In this document: one piece after another, positions 51,226 to 59,052 of the stretch | How the letters are laid out: each line of letters starts with the position of its first letter | Position numbering within the stretch: the first letter of the stretch is position 1 | Source: Saliniplasma sp046497075 | GTDB lineage: Archaea; Thermoplasmatota; Thermoplasmata; Halarchaeoplasmatales; Halarchaeoplasmataceae | Assembly: GCA_046497075.1 (NCBI GenBank) | Contig: JAWOGF010000031.1 | Span: 5,147-69,146 of the forward strand | Direction of reading: 5' to 3' | Length of the DNA stretch: 64,000 nt | Made by a program: the position numbers and the translations under genes | Notes under the pieces: generated by a model | What the model saw: the letters and a program-made list of their open reading frames with translations, nothing else | Databases searched by the model: none | What the model was told of the DNA's origin: nothing

Positions 51226-51843
51226 CTAGATTTTCTCGGCGACGATGTAATTATTTCCTTCGGACTTGAATTTCTTTAAGATCTTCAAACCACTCTCCTT
51301 CACATCGTCAGCCAATTCATCCAATCGATAGAGATAGTAATATCTACTAACTATAGAACCGTTTCTTTTATGCCAAGGTACAAAGGTTTCACTTTCATCC
51401 TCGTCTAGATCCCATCTCTCCTGTTCTCTCGACCAAGAAGATATCATGATCCGTCCTCCTTCCTTCAATATCCTTTTTGATTCTTTTAAACTTTCTACCC
51501 TGCCCTGACTTAAATGGTGTATAGCTGCAATAAAAAGGGCGTTGTCAAAAGTGTTACTTTTAAAAGGAAGCCTTTTTAGTCCTGATCTTACATATTCCCC
51601 ATCGTTCCCTGTTTTATCCTTAGCGATATCGAGCAGCTTTCTAGATACATCTAGACATATGAATTCTAATCCTAATTCTTTTGCCTCTAAGGAATGACGG
51701 CCGTTTCCACATCCTAAGTCGATTATTTTTCCATTGATACTCTGTAAAAATTCTACCACTTCGTCCCATGGCCTATATCTGGTTTTATCAAAATGATCAG
51801 CGATTTCATCGAAGGTCTTAGAAGCTCTTTTCGCATCCTTCAT
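51226..51843 (-). CDS. SAM-dependent methyltransferase, Trm9/ALKBH8-like
   Basis: 205 residues. The SAM-binding motif is IIDLGCGNGRHSLEAKELG, followed by FICLDVSRKLLDIAK, LFIAAIHHLSQGRVESL and ILKEGGRIMISSWSREQERW. The later FVPWHKR and SRYYYLYRLDELADDV stretch matches the Trm9 family, which methylates carboxymethyluridine at the tRNA wobble position in eukaryotes. A tRNA-modification role is therefore likely but not certain. It lies 60 bp from the SRP RNA on the same strand. Confidence 0.85.
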   Translation of the reverse strand: MKDAKRASKTFDEIADHFDKTRYRPWDEVVEFLQSINGKIIDLGCGNGRHSLEAKELGLEFICLDVSRKLLDIAKDKTGNDGEYVRSGLKRLPFKSNTFDNALFIAAIHHLSQGRVESLKESKRILKEGGRIMISSWSREQERWDLDEDESETFVPWHKRNGSIVSRYYYLYRLDELADDVKESGLKILKKFKSEGNNYIVAEKI

Positions 51844-51898
51844 ACATGATAATATATGGCATAAAATTTATATTCTCTCCCACTTTTAAGCAGATTAG

Positions 51899-52663
51899 AT
51901 GATTCTAGAATTGGTTACGATCATTATAATTTGTGTAATATTATCATCCGTCACGTACTATAAAGGGATGTTGAATATTGGAGGGTCTGTCACAGCCTTT
52001 GGTATAGGGATCATCATCGGGGTTTTTGGAGGTATAGAATGGATATTACTACTGCTGATATTCTTGGGCAGTGCCTTTGTAGCGACTCGTTACAAGTTTA
52101 ATTATAAAAAAGAACATGGTTTTCAAGAGGGAAAAAAGGGAGAACGAGGGACTGTCAACGTATTAGCGAATGGATTAGTTCCCATGTTTCTAGCCTTTCT
52201 CCATAATCCCGCCAATTCACTAAATCCATTGGATACCGGATTGTTCCCGTACAAGATCGTAGCATTTTTATTTATCACATCTGTTGCGTGTGCTGCTTCA
52301 GATACTCTAGCTTCCGAGATGGGGATTTTATCAGATAAAACTTATCTTATTACTAGCTTTGAACGGGTTGAACCTGGAACTAACGGTGGCATATCCTTAT
52401 ATGGAGAGACATGGGCTCTGATTGGAGCAGCTTACACGCTGGGAGTTTCTTTCCTAGTTTTCTATTTACTTGAGGGCGTCTTTATAGAACCTTCACTCAT
52501 GTTATTTGGTGTATCTATAGGATTTATAAGCTGTCAAATAGATAGTATCCTAGGTGCGTTGCTAGAAAGAAAGGGTTTAATAGGGAAATCTACTGTCAAT
52601 CTATTGGCAGTTTCAGTATCTATAATAATAGCAGGAGCGATCTTATGGCTGATAAAATTTTGA
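51899..52663 (+). CDS. DUF92-family integral membrane protein (possible prenyl-phosphate kinase)
   Basis: 254 residues, about seven hydrophobic segments. The conserved DUF92 elements are visible: KKGERGTVNVLANGLVPMFL, VACAASDTLASEMGILSDKT and RVEPGTNGGISLYGETWALI. Plant members (VTE6) phosphorylate phytyl phosphate, so archaeal ones may act on isoprenoid phosphates; this is family-level inference. The gene overlaps apgM by 19 bp, so the two are probably cotranscribed. ATG overlaps the divergent methyltransferase promoter region by position only. Confidence 0.87.
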   Translation: MILELVTIIIICVILSSVTYYKGMLNIGGSVTAFGIGIIIGVFGGIEWILLLLIFLGSAFVATRYKFNYKKEHGFQEGKKGERGTVNVLANGLVPMFLAFLHNPANSLNPLDTGLFPYKIVAFLFITSVACAASDTLASEMGILSDKTYLITSFERVEPGTNGGISLYGETWALIGAAYTLGVSFLVFYLLEGVFIEPSLMLFGVSIGFISCQIDSILGALLERKGLIGKSTVNLLAVSVSIIIAGAILWLIKF

Positions 52664-53865
52664 TGTTAATATTGGATGGTTTAGGCGATAGACCGGTTGA
52701 TGGATTGAATGGGAAAACACCGTTAGAAAAAGCAGATAACCCGAATCTGAATCAATTTGCTAAAGAAGGCATTAACGGTATAATGGATACGATAGCTCCT
52801 GGGATCGTACCAGGTAGCGATACTGGTCATCTAGCATTAATGGGTTATGATCCCTATAAGGTTTATACCGGTAGGGGTCCTTTCGAAGCAGCAGGAATCG
52901 GTTTAGAAGTTAAACCGGGTCAGGTTGCATTTAGATGTAATTTTGGTACTATCGATGATGGAAAGATAACCAATCGACGTGCAGGTAGAATCAAAGAAAA
53001 AACAGATAAATTGGCAGAAGCGGTAAATAAGATCGATTTGGGAGTGGATTTTCATTTCAAAGAAGCTGTTGAACATAGAGGGGTATTGATCTTAAAAGGA
53101 GAAGGTTTGGGATCGGGTATCACCGATGTTGATCCACACGAGACTGGAGTTGGATATCACAAAGCGTTACCTACTGAGGAGAATAAAGAGAATAAAAGAA
53201 CTGCTGAGATAATCAATGAATTCACTAGTAAAACAGTTGAAGTTCTATCTGATCATCCGATAAATAAGGAAAGAAAAAGTTCCAAGAAACCGCCTGCAAA
53301 TATAATACTATCTAGAGGTGCTGGTGCGGTACCAGAGATGAAATCGATATCAGAGAATAAAGGTATTGAAGGTGCAGCTATTGCGGGGATCCCATTAGTC
53401 CAAGGCGTATGTAGGTTAGCTGGGATGGATATAATCGATATCGAAGGGGCGACAGGTGGGTTGGATACAGATATAGAAGCTATCATGAGAGGGATCAAAA
53501 CGAATTTGAAAGATTATGATTTTATTCTAGCAAATATCAAAGCCTTTGATCTTCTAGGTCATGATGGATTAGCTGTTAAAAAAGCTGAGTTAATAGAAAA
53601 GTTAGACGAAAAGTTAGAACATATACTTGATTTGGAGGATACTTATATTGTGATAACCGGTGACCATTCAACACCTGTTACTGTGAAAGGTCATAGTGGA
53701 GACCCTTCCCCAATAATGATTTTTGGGGAAGAGGTTAGAAAAGATGATGTAGAAAAGTTCGATGAGCGCTCCTGTAGTAAAGGTGGATTAGGTAGGATTT
53801 ATGGTAAAGATGTGCTCAACATCATGCTAGACCTGGCAAAAAGAGGAGAAAAATTTGGGGCCTGA
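52645..53865 (+). CDS. apgM: archaeal cofactor-independent phosphoglycerate mutase
   Basis: 406 residues; interconverts 2- and 3-phosphoglycerate. Alkaline-phosphatase superfamily features: N-terminal ILDGLGDRPVDGLNGKTPLE, the serine nucleophile region PGSDTGHLALMGYDP, GRGPFEAAGIGLE, and metal ligands in IKAFDLLGHDG and ITGDHSTPVTVKGHSGDPSP. The length and order match the ApgM group rather than bacterial iPGM. The start lies inside the end of the DUF92 gene. Confidence 0.95.
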   Translation: MADKILMLILDGLGDRPVDGLNGKTPLEKADNPNLNQFAKEGINGIMDTIAPGIVPGSDTGHLALMGYDPYKVYTGRGPFEAAGIGLEVKPGQVAFRCNFGTIDDGKITNRRAGRIKEKTDKLAEAVNKIDLGVDFHFKEAVEHRGVLILKGEGLGSGITDVDPHETGVGYHKALPTEENKENKRTAEIINEFTSKTVEVLSDHPINKERKSSKKPPANIILSRGAGAVPEMKSISENKGIEGAAIAGIPLVQGVCRLAGMDIIDIEGATGGLDTDIEAIMRGIKTNLKDYDFILANIKAFDLLGHDGLAVKKAELIEKLDEKLEHILDLEDTYIVITGDHSTPVTVKGHSGDPSPIMIFGEEVRKDDVEKFDERSCSKGGLGRIYGKDVLNIMLDLAKRGEKFGA

Positions 53866-54348
53866 TCACCTTTTATAACCTATATCTCTCAGTAAATTTT
53901 TTCTCCATTTTTTATCTTCTTCCTGCTCTACACCAACCGTAGGTTCACCGTCGATCACTCCGAGTATACCCCTCCCATTTTCACTTTCCGCCACTACAAC
54001 TTCTACCGGGTTAGCTGTAGCACAATAAATATTGCATACTTCGTCTACCTTTTTAAGGTCTGAAAGAACATTAATTGGATAGGCGTTATCTAATATAATA
54101 ATAAAGAAGTGTCCAGCATTTATCTTCTTTGCGTTATCTATAGCCATCTCAACGAGATCCTCTTTCGTACCTTCATATCTTATCAGTCTGTCACCGGATG
54201 CTTCACAGAATGCTATACCGAACTCTATTTCTGGTACAGATGTTACTAGTGCTTCATATATATCCTCCACAGTTTTAATAAAATGACTCTGACCCAAAAT
54301 AACATTTATCTCATCTTCCTTCTCCACATTTACCGTTTCTAACTCCAT
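53866..54348 (-). CDS. adenosine-specific kinase family protein (PF04008/DUF355)
   Basis: 160 residues from ATG 54348; a longer frame to 54411 would begin upstream of a TATA-like stretch, and GAGGTATAC precedes the shorter start. The family segments VILGQSHFIKTVEDIYEALV, IEFGIAFCEASGDRLIRYEG, HFFIIILDNAYPINVLSDLK, VCNIYCATANPVEVVV and GRGILGVIDG are complete. The name comes from structural work on archaeal members that bind adenosine; the physiological reaction remains uncertain. Its stop is directly adjacent to the apgM stop on the other strand. Confidence 0.88.
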   Translation of the reverse strand: MELETVNVEKEDEINVILGQSHFIKTVEDIYEALVTSVPEIEFGIAFCEASGDRLIRYEGTKEDLVEMAIDNAKKINAGHFFIIILDNAYPINVLSDLKKVDEVCNIYCATANPVEVVVAESENGRGILGVIDGEPTVGVEQEEDKKWRKNLLRDIGYKR

Positions 54349-54407
54349 ATTTGTATACCTCATCACACCATTAAAAAAGTGGTTATTAAATATATCTCTT
54401 GGAGTGA

Positions 54408-54821
54408 TCAAATCAAAGATTTTAGTAATTTGATATCAGTAAATCTTAGGAGTAGAAATATAAACAGCACAAAAGTTACTGAACCCGAGATATTAATAAA
54501 GATATCTAGATAACTAAAATGCCTGTAAGGTAGAAAGAATTGGTACAGTTCTATGAATAGACCATATATTGAAACAATTATTATCGTATATACGTATGAC
54601 CTTTTATAGGACTCCACTCCAAATTCATTATAGGTTGTGAATATGAAATATGAAAATCCAAAATATAATAAAAAATGTCCAATTAGATTATAATATTGGG
54701 TAACTTGCCTTCCTGTTTCTGCTCCAGGGGTTTTTGAGGCTGTAGATATTATAAACAGATAAACCGCATAGAATAATGTACTTAACACAAGTATGTATAT
54801 TAAGGAACTTTCTTTCTTCAT
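54408..54821 (-). CDS. VanZ-like family membrane protein
   Basis: 137 residues, four transmembrane segments. The VanZ-type pattern is clear: NLIGHFLLYFGFSYFIFT near the middle and GLFIELYQFFLPYRHFSYLD followed by IFINISGS, with the conserved His, Glu, Gln and Asp residues at helix ends. VanZ proteins modulate envelope-drug resistance in bacteria; the archaeal role is unknown. It lies just downstream of a zinc-ribbon membrane protein on the same strand. Confidence 0.82.
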   Translation of the reverse strand: MKKESSLIYILVLSTLFYAVYLFIISTASKTPGAETGRQVTQYYNLIGHFLLYFGFSYFIFTTYNEFGVESYKRSYVYTIIIVSIYGLFIELYQFFLPYRHFSYLDIFINISGSVTFVLFIFLLLRFTDIKLLKSLI

Positions 54822-54837
54822 ATTCGTTCATCCCATA

Positions 54838-55803
54838 CTATACATCGACATCTTCTCCACAGTATGGACAAGTTTCCTGATCCTTGGAGATATTTTGCCC
54901 GCAATTCCCGCAGGTTATCCTGTTATCGTTTTTGACTCTATTTTTCACATAACCGCATTCGGGGCATTCTTCAGCCCCATCTAACAATTCTCCACAGTTA
55001 GGACAATAATCTTCTAACTGTTTTTCTTTCTCCATCAGTCCTTTAGTGCTTTTTTCACGACTTTCCTCTAATTTTTCTCTCCACCACAGTATCGAGAGGA
55101 TGAATAGGAATACAAGTAAGGGTACTGGAGTCCTTTGGATGAATATAGATACTAGAGTGTGTTCGAATGGAAGTGTCATCGGCCCAAAAGCCTGATCAGT
55201 TTCTTCCCATGTAACTTTTCCATTTTCGGTATAGTTTACAGAAAATTTATGGAAATATTTCCTTTCGTCTAGTTCAATTTCTTTAAAATATACACCATCG
55301 TTCATTTGAGTCATATTATAACTATCTTCGATTATCTCAGAACCATCTGCAGACCATAATTCATAGGATATGTTTAATTGAACGGTGAAATTGTCCTGAG
55401 GGACTTCTTCGTCGACTGTGACAGTGAAATTGAAAGGGGATTGAGTATCTTCGTATATCCTATCTACTCTCCCCTCTTCTAATAAACTGTTAGGCGATTC
55501 TAGAGTGGTCATCTCCTGACTATAAAATAGATTAGTATGGTATAATGTCGCCGTTGATGAGACCAGCAGTACTCCTAATAAACCTGCAATAGCGAGCCTT
55601 TTTAACCTGTCTTCTCCATAGAGTTTTGTTGGGATATATATAGCGATGATTGGTAATGCGAGATAGGAGATACAGGGTGTAAATATCGTCCATATAGAAA
55701 CAATCAATATGGTCCATATATAGATCAAAATAGAATACTTTGATTCTTTTACGGACTTTAACCTCTTCTTTAAGTTCTCTATAGATTCTTTTAATTGCTT
55801 CAT
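54838..55803 (-). CDS. membrane protein with an extracytoplasmic beta domain and two C-terminal zinc ribbons
   Basis: 321 residues. Hydrophobic segments at ~22-55 and ~68-88 are followed by a beta-rich, N-glycosylatable region (~100-220, NFTVTVDEEVPQDNFTVQLN ... YTENGKVTWEE), another helix (~223-243, TPVPLLVFLFILSILWW), a charged linker, and two zinc ribbons: CPNCGELLDGAEECPECGY and CGNCGQNISKDQETCPYCG. The ribbons lie on the cytoplasmic side if the middle domain is outside. Function unknown; possibly a protein-quality or signalling component. Confidence 0.75.
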   Translation of the reverse strand: MKQLKESIENLKKRLKSVKESKYSILIYIWTILIVSIWTIFTPCISYLALPIIAIYIPTKLYGEDRLKRLAIAGLLGVLLVSSTATLYHTNLFYSQEMTTLESPNSLLEEGRVDRIYEDTQSPFNFTVTVDEEVPQDNFTVQLNISYELWSADGSEIIEDSYNMTQMNDGVYFKEIELDERKYFHKFSVNYTENGKVTWEETDQAFGPMTLPFEHTLVSIFIQRTPVPLLVFLFILSILWWREKLEESREKSTKGLMEKEKQLEDYCPNCGELLDGAEECPECGYVKNRVKNDNRITCGNCGQNISKDQETCPYCGEDVDV

Positions 55804-55849
55804 CTTTATCTGCTGTCAAGTTAAAGGAATTGGTAAGGTATTAAATAGT

Positions 55850-56095
55850 TTATTCTTTGAAATCTTCCAATCTGTAATTCCCATATTCTTCAGTTTTTGG
55901 TTTCTTTTTTATAAGGTAATATGGTACGGCGATCAAAAAAACAAGGAATAGTCCTGCAAGTAAGATTATCAGAACTAATACTATCGACAATCCAAGTACT
56001 CTTGCGATGATCAATAGAAGACCTAGTTCATATAACATCAATACCAATAATGCTATAAACGACCCTGTTAATAGCAGATATACTGTCTTTTTCAT
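55850..56095 (-). CDS. small two-helix membrane protein
   Basis: 81 residues with two hydrophobic segments (VYLLLTGSFIALLVLMLYEL; VLIILLAGLFLVFLIAVPYY) and a basic then acidic tail (LIKKKPKTEEYGNYRLEDFK). Not recognised. It starts 18 bp after the AIM24-like gene on the same strand and is likely cotranscribed with it. Confidence 0.65.
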   Translation of the reverse strand: MKKTVYLLLTGSFIALLVLMLYELGLLLIIARVLGLSIVLVLIILLAGLFLVFLIAVPYYLIKKKPKTEEYGNYRLEDFKE

Positions 56096-56113
56096 CCTTT
56101 ACCCAAAGAAATA

Positions 56114-56833
56114 CTAGGTTCCTTTACTCATACTGGATTTTCCGCTTGATGAACTCTTCTGTTTAGTTAGATACGGTTTGAGACTAGAAGCGAATTGTTT
56201 CAGGGTCAAACTCTGCAGCCAAACTTTACCTGGACCCCGCAGTGTAGTAACGAACATACCTTCGCCTGAAAAAAGCATACTTTTCACTTTTCCGGTTCTC
56301 TGAACGTCAAAATCCACTGAATCTTCCCAAGCGAGTGAATGGCCTGTAGAAACTTTCAGTACCTCACCCTGTCTAAGGTCCTTTTCAATAAAATCACCAG
56401 ATGCATGTATGAAAACGTTACCCTTTCCACTCATCTTTTGAAGTATCATACCATGTCCTCCGAATAGTGTCCCACTCAATTTCTTTTGTGAGGCTATATC
56501 AAGGTCGACTGTATCTTCAGCACATAAAAACCCATCTTTCTGGACTAAAAATTGTTTATTACCATCAAGTTTTAAAGCCTTAATAGTACCTGGATAGGTC
56601 CCTCCGAATGCCACTATACCCGTACCAGCAGAAGGTGTAAATTCAGTCATAAAAAAAGATTCGCCGGATATTTTCCTTTTTAACCCTTTCATGAAACCCC
56701 CTCTTGCCTCGGTTTCCATTTTCATGTTCCCGCTCATATATACCATGGAACCTGCTTCGCCATATACATTTTCGCCCGATTTAAGTTGTAATGCTACGAC
56801 CTGTAGATTCTTTCCATAAGTTTTGTATTTCAT
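56114..56833 (-). CDS. AIM24/TIGR00266-family protein
   Basis: 239 residues. The family's beta-rich repeats are recognisable: LKSGENVYGEAGSMVYMSGN, FMTEFTPSAGTGIVAFGGTY, LCAEDTVDLDIASQKKLSGT, and the C-terminal GEGMFVTTLRGPGKVWLQSL. These proteins occur in bacteria, archaea and mitochondria (AIM24); no biochemical activity is established. A serine/lysine-rich tail (QKSSSSGKSSMSKGT) is added. Followed by a small membrane protein, so membrane association is possible. Confidence 0.88.
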   Translation of the reverse strand: MKYKTYGKNLQVVALQLKSGENVYGEAGSMVYMSGNMKMETEARGGFMKGLKRKISGESFFMTEFTPSAGTGIVAFGGTYPGTIKALKLDGNKQFLVQKDGFLCAEDTVDLDIASQKKLSGTLFGGHGMILQKMSGKGNVFIHASGDFIEKDLRQGEVLKVSTGHSLAWEDSVDFDVQRTGKVKSMLFSGEGMFVTTLRGPGKVWLQSLTLKQFASSLKPYLTKQKSSSSGKSSMSKGT

Positions 56834-56865
56834 GCGTATTGAATCGTAAATATGATTTATAAAAT

Positions 56866-58119
56866 TTATTCTCTTAAAAAAGCCAGTTTTCCATTTTTAT
56901 ACACCTGTTCAACCAAATTCACTCCAAAATGATATGGGATATGCAAATGGTTCGCTACATCTAAGATCACAAAATCCGCTTTACTCCCCTTATCGAGGTT
57001 CCCGATATCCGTTCTATCGAGAGCTAGAGCGGCGTTTATAGTTGCAGCAGTCAGCGCTTCACTGGGAGTCATCTTCATATTGAGGCAGGCTAGAGTTATT
57101 ATCATCTGCATGGATTCCGTATAACAGTTAGGGTTAAGGTCTGTAGCCAGTGCTATAGGCATACCAGCATCTATCATCTTTCTAGCTGGTGAGTATTCAT
57201 CGTCCATCAACATGAAAGGGGTTCCAGGTAAAAGAATTCCTATAACACCTTTTTCAGCCATCTTGTTGATATCTTCCTCGTTTGTTTTAACTAGATGTTC
57301 AGCTGATAATGCTCCAACCTCAGCAGCCATACAACTGCAGCCGATGTTCTTTATCTCATCGGCATGAACTCTCAACCCGAGACCTAACTGTTTAGCTTTC
57401 TTTAACAATCTACGACTGTTCTCGGTATTAAACACACCCTTTTCACAGAATACGTCACAGTATTCCGCTAGTTCTTTCTCAACCACCTCTGGAAGTACAT
57501 TTTCGATGCAGTAATCTATATATTCCCCATGATTATCAAATTCCGGGGGTAAGGAATGTGCTCCTAAATAAGTCGGTATCAGGTCGATGGGATGTTCTTT
57601 ATGGATTTCCCTGATAACTTCTAAACTTTTGATCTCGTTCTCCTTATCCAACCCATAGCCGCTCTTTGCTTCTGCAGTGGTAGTCCCGTGTTCAAGCATT
57701 CGATCCAGACGTTTTTTAGTCTCTTCTTTCAATCTAGCTTTACTAGCTTCTCTAGTGGATCTTACAGTTCTCAATATACCCCCTCCAGCTTCAAGTATCT
57801 CCATATATGTTTTTCCTTTTATCTTCATACCAAGTTCATCTTCCCTTGAACCTGCAAAAACTAGATGTGTATGTGGATCGACGAAACCGGGTATAACCGT
57901 TTTACCGGTTGCATCTACTTCTTTTTCAGCAGAGTATTTTGATAATATCTTTTCAGAAGAGCCATTGTCGATTACCTTAGAATCATCTACTGCAAGGGCA
58001 CCATTTTTTATCAGGCCGGTTTCCCGCATCTCATCTCCTGTCCTTGGTGGTTCTGGACCAACCAGTGTATGTAATTCGGAGCAGTTATGAACTATCAGAT
58101 CAACTTTCATGGGCATCAT
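56866..58119 (-). CDS. hutI: imidazolonepropionase
   Basis: 417 residues of the amidohydrolase superfamily; converts imidazolone-5-propionate to N-formimino-L-glutamate in histidine degradation. Seen: VIPGFVDPHTHLVFAGSREDE with the metal-binding HTH pair, TTAEAKSGYGLDKENEIKSL, GLRVHADEI, SAEHLVKTNEEDI, and ATDLNPNCYTESMQMIITLA. The overall order and length match HutI well. No hutH, hutU or glutamate formiminotransferase gene is visible, so it is isolated here. Several methionines are present at the start; the one giving MKVDLIVHNC is nearest the family. Confidence 0.93.
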   Translation of the reverse strand: MMPMKVDLIVHNCSELHTLVGPEPPRTGDEMRETGLIKNGALAVDDSKVIDNGSSEKILSKYSAEKEVDATGKTVIPGFVDPHTHLVFAGSREDELGMKIKGKTYMEILEAGGGILRTVRSTREASKARLKEETKKRLDRMLEHGTTTAEAKSGYGLDKENEIKSLEVIREIHKEHPIDLIPTYLGAHSLPPEFDNHGEYIDYCIENVLPEVVEKELAEYCDVFCEKGVFNTENSRRLLKKAKQLGLGLRVHADEIKNIGCSCMAAEVGALSAEHLVKTNEEDINKMAEKGVIGILLPGTPFMLMDDEYSPARKMIDAGMPIALATDLNPNCYTESMQMIITLACLNMKMTPSEALTAATINAALALDRTDIGNLDKGSKADFVILDVANHLHIPYHFGVNLVEQVYKNGKLAFLRE

Positions 58120-58155
58120 ATTTACAGTATCGATTCGATTATTTATTAATGACTA

Positions 58156-58311
58156 TCAGAAAAGCCCCATTTCTCTAAACAATATGAATACGAATACGAT
58201 TATCCCAATTATCATCGCGATCACCGCCCATATCTGACCTATAGTGATCAGGATATACAATTTTGCCTTCTTTTCGGGAGTGTCAAAATATTTTTCTATC
58301 AGATCTTTCAA
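58156..58311 (-). CDS. 51-residue single-helix membrane protein downstream of atpD
   Basis: Short ORF from a TTG at 58311 with GGGGATCA immediately upstream, 10 bp after the atpD stop. Residues 1-17 are charged (LKDLIEKYFDTPEKKAKLY), followed by one long hydrophobic helix (WAVIAMIIGIIVFVFILF) and the end REMGLF. The codon pattern, ribosome site and operon position support a real gene. A subunit or assembly factor associated with the A-type ATP synthase is possible; not recognised. Confidence 0.65.
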   Translation of the reverse strand: MKDLIEKYFDTPEKKAKLYILITIGQIWAVIAMIIGIIVFVFILFREMGLF

Positions 58312-58320
58312 TATGATCCC

Positions 58321-58953
58321 CTATGCTTCTTTCTCTTCCATTATAGATTTTATCTTCTTTCTCCGGAAGAAATCTTCTCTTTCCCTCTCCTCGAGTTGTC
58401 TCTCGATATATTCTATTGTAGCCTCCAACTTCGGGATGTAAATATATTCCAAAGCGTTAACTCTTCTTTTTGCTTTCTCTATTTCATCAGCTAGCCTGGT
58501 CAATTTACCTTCGACCTCAGCAAGTTGTAGAGCCATTTCCAAAGCTTCTCTGAAATCTTCTACAGCCTCATCGAGTTTGACAGAGGTATCCGCATAACCA
58601 TAAAACTTCTTTGACGGAACATCCGGAATGAAAGAAGGTACTTTTACACCCATAATATTATCGGATTCTATATCCACCCCGTCCATCGATATTGCTCCAT
58701 CAGCTATACTTCTGATCTCATTCGTACCCATCAGCATCTCAGATTCGATAAGAGATTCATAACTTATTTCTAAATCATCTTCTAGTTCTTTACGGAGCTT
58801 TTTTCTCTTGTCGACTACTTTAAAAAACTCATTTATAAGTGCGTCTTTTTTTTCACTCAATAGGTCATGACCATTCTCTGCCAGTATCTTTCTTTTTCTT
58901 ATCCGGAGAAGTTCCATCCTGGTCGGTTTGACGTCATCGAGTTTTTCAGCCAT
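58321..58953 (-). CDS. atpD: A-type ATP synthase subunit D
   Basis: 210 residues; central-stalk subunit of the archaeal A1Ao ATP synthase (homologous to V-ATPase D). Seen: KPTRMELLRIRKRKILAENG and HDLLSEKKDALINEFFKVVD at the N-terminus, then a long helix and a C-terminal TRLADEIEKAKRRVNALEYI followed by YIPKLEATIEYIERQLEERER. It is not next to subunits A and B here, so this organism's ATP synthase genes are at least partly dispersed. A small membrane protein follows by 9 bp. Confidence 0.95.
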   Translation of the reverse strand: MAEKLDDVKPTRMELLRIRKRKILAENGHDLLSEKKDALINEFFKVVDKRKKLRKELEDDLEISYESLIESEMLMGTNEIRSIADGAISMDGVDIESDNIMGVKVPSFIPDVPSKKFYGYADTSVKLDEAVEDFREALEMALQLAEVEGKLTRLADEIEKAKRRVNALEYIYIPKLEATIEYIERQLEEREREDFFRRKKIKSIMEEKEA

Positions 58954-59052
58954 CAGTTCTTGATATTAGAGGGTACATAATATATTTTTTTATAGAGTGT
59001 CTAGGGTTGGGAAAAAACTAATATCGATAAAATAAATCAGGACCACACTAAA

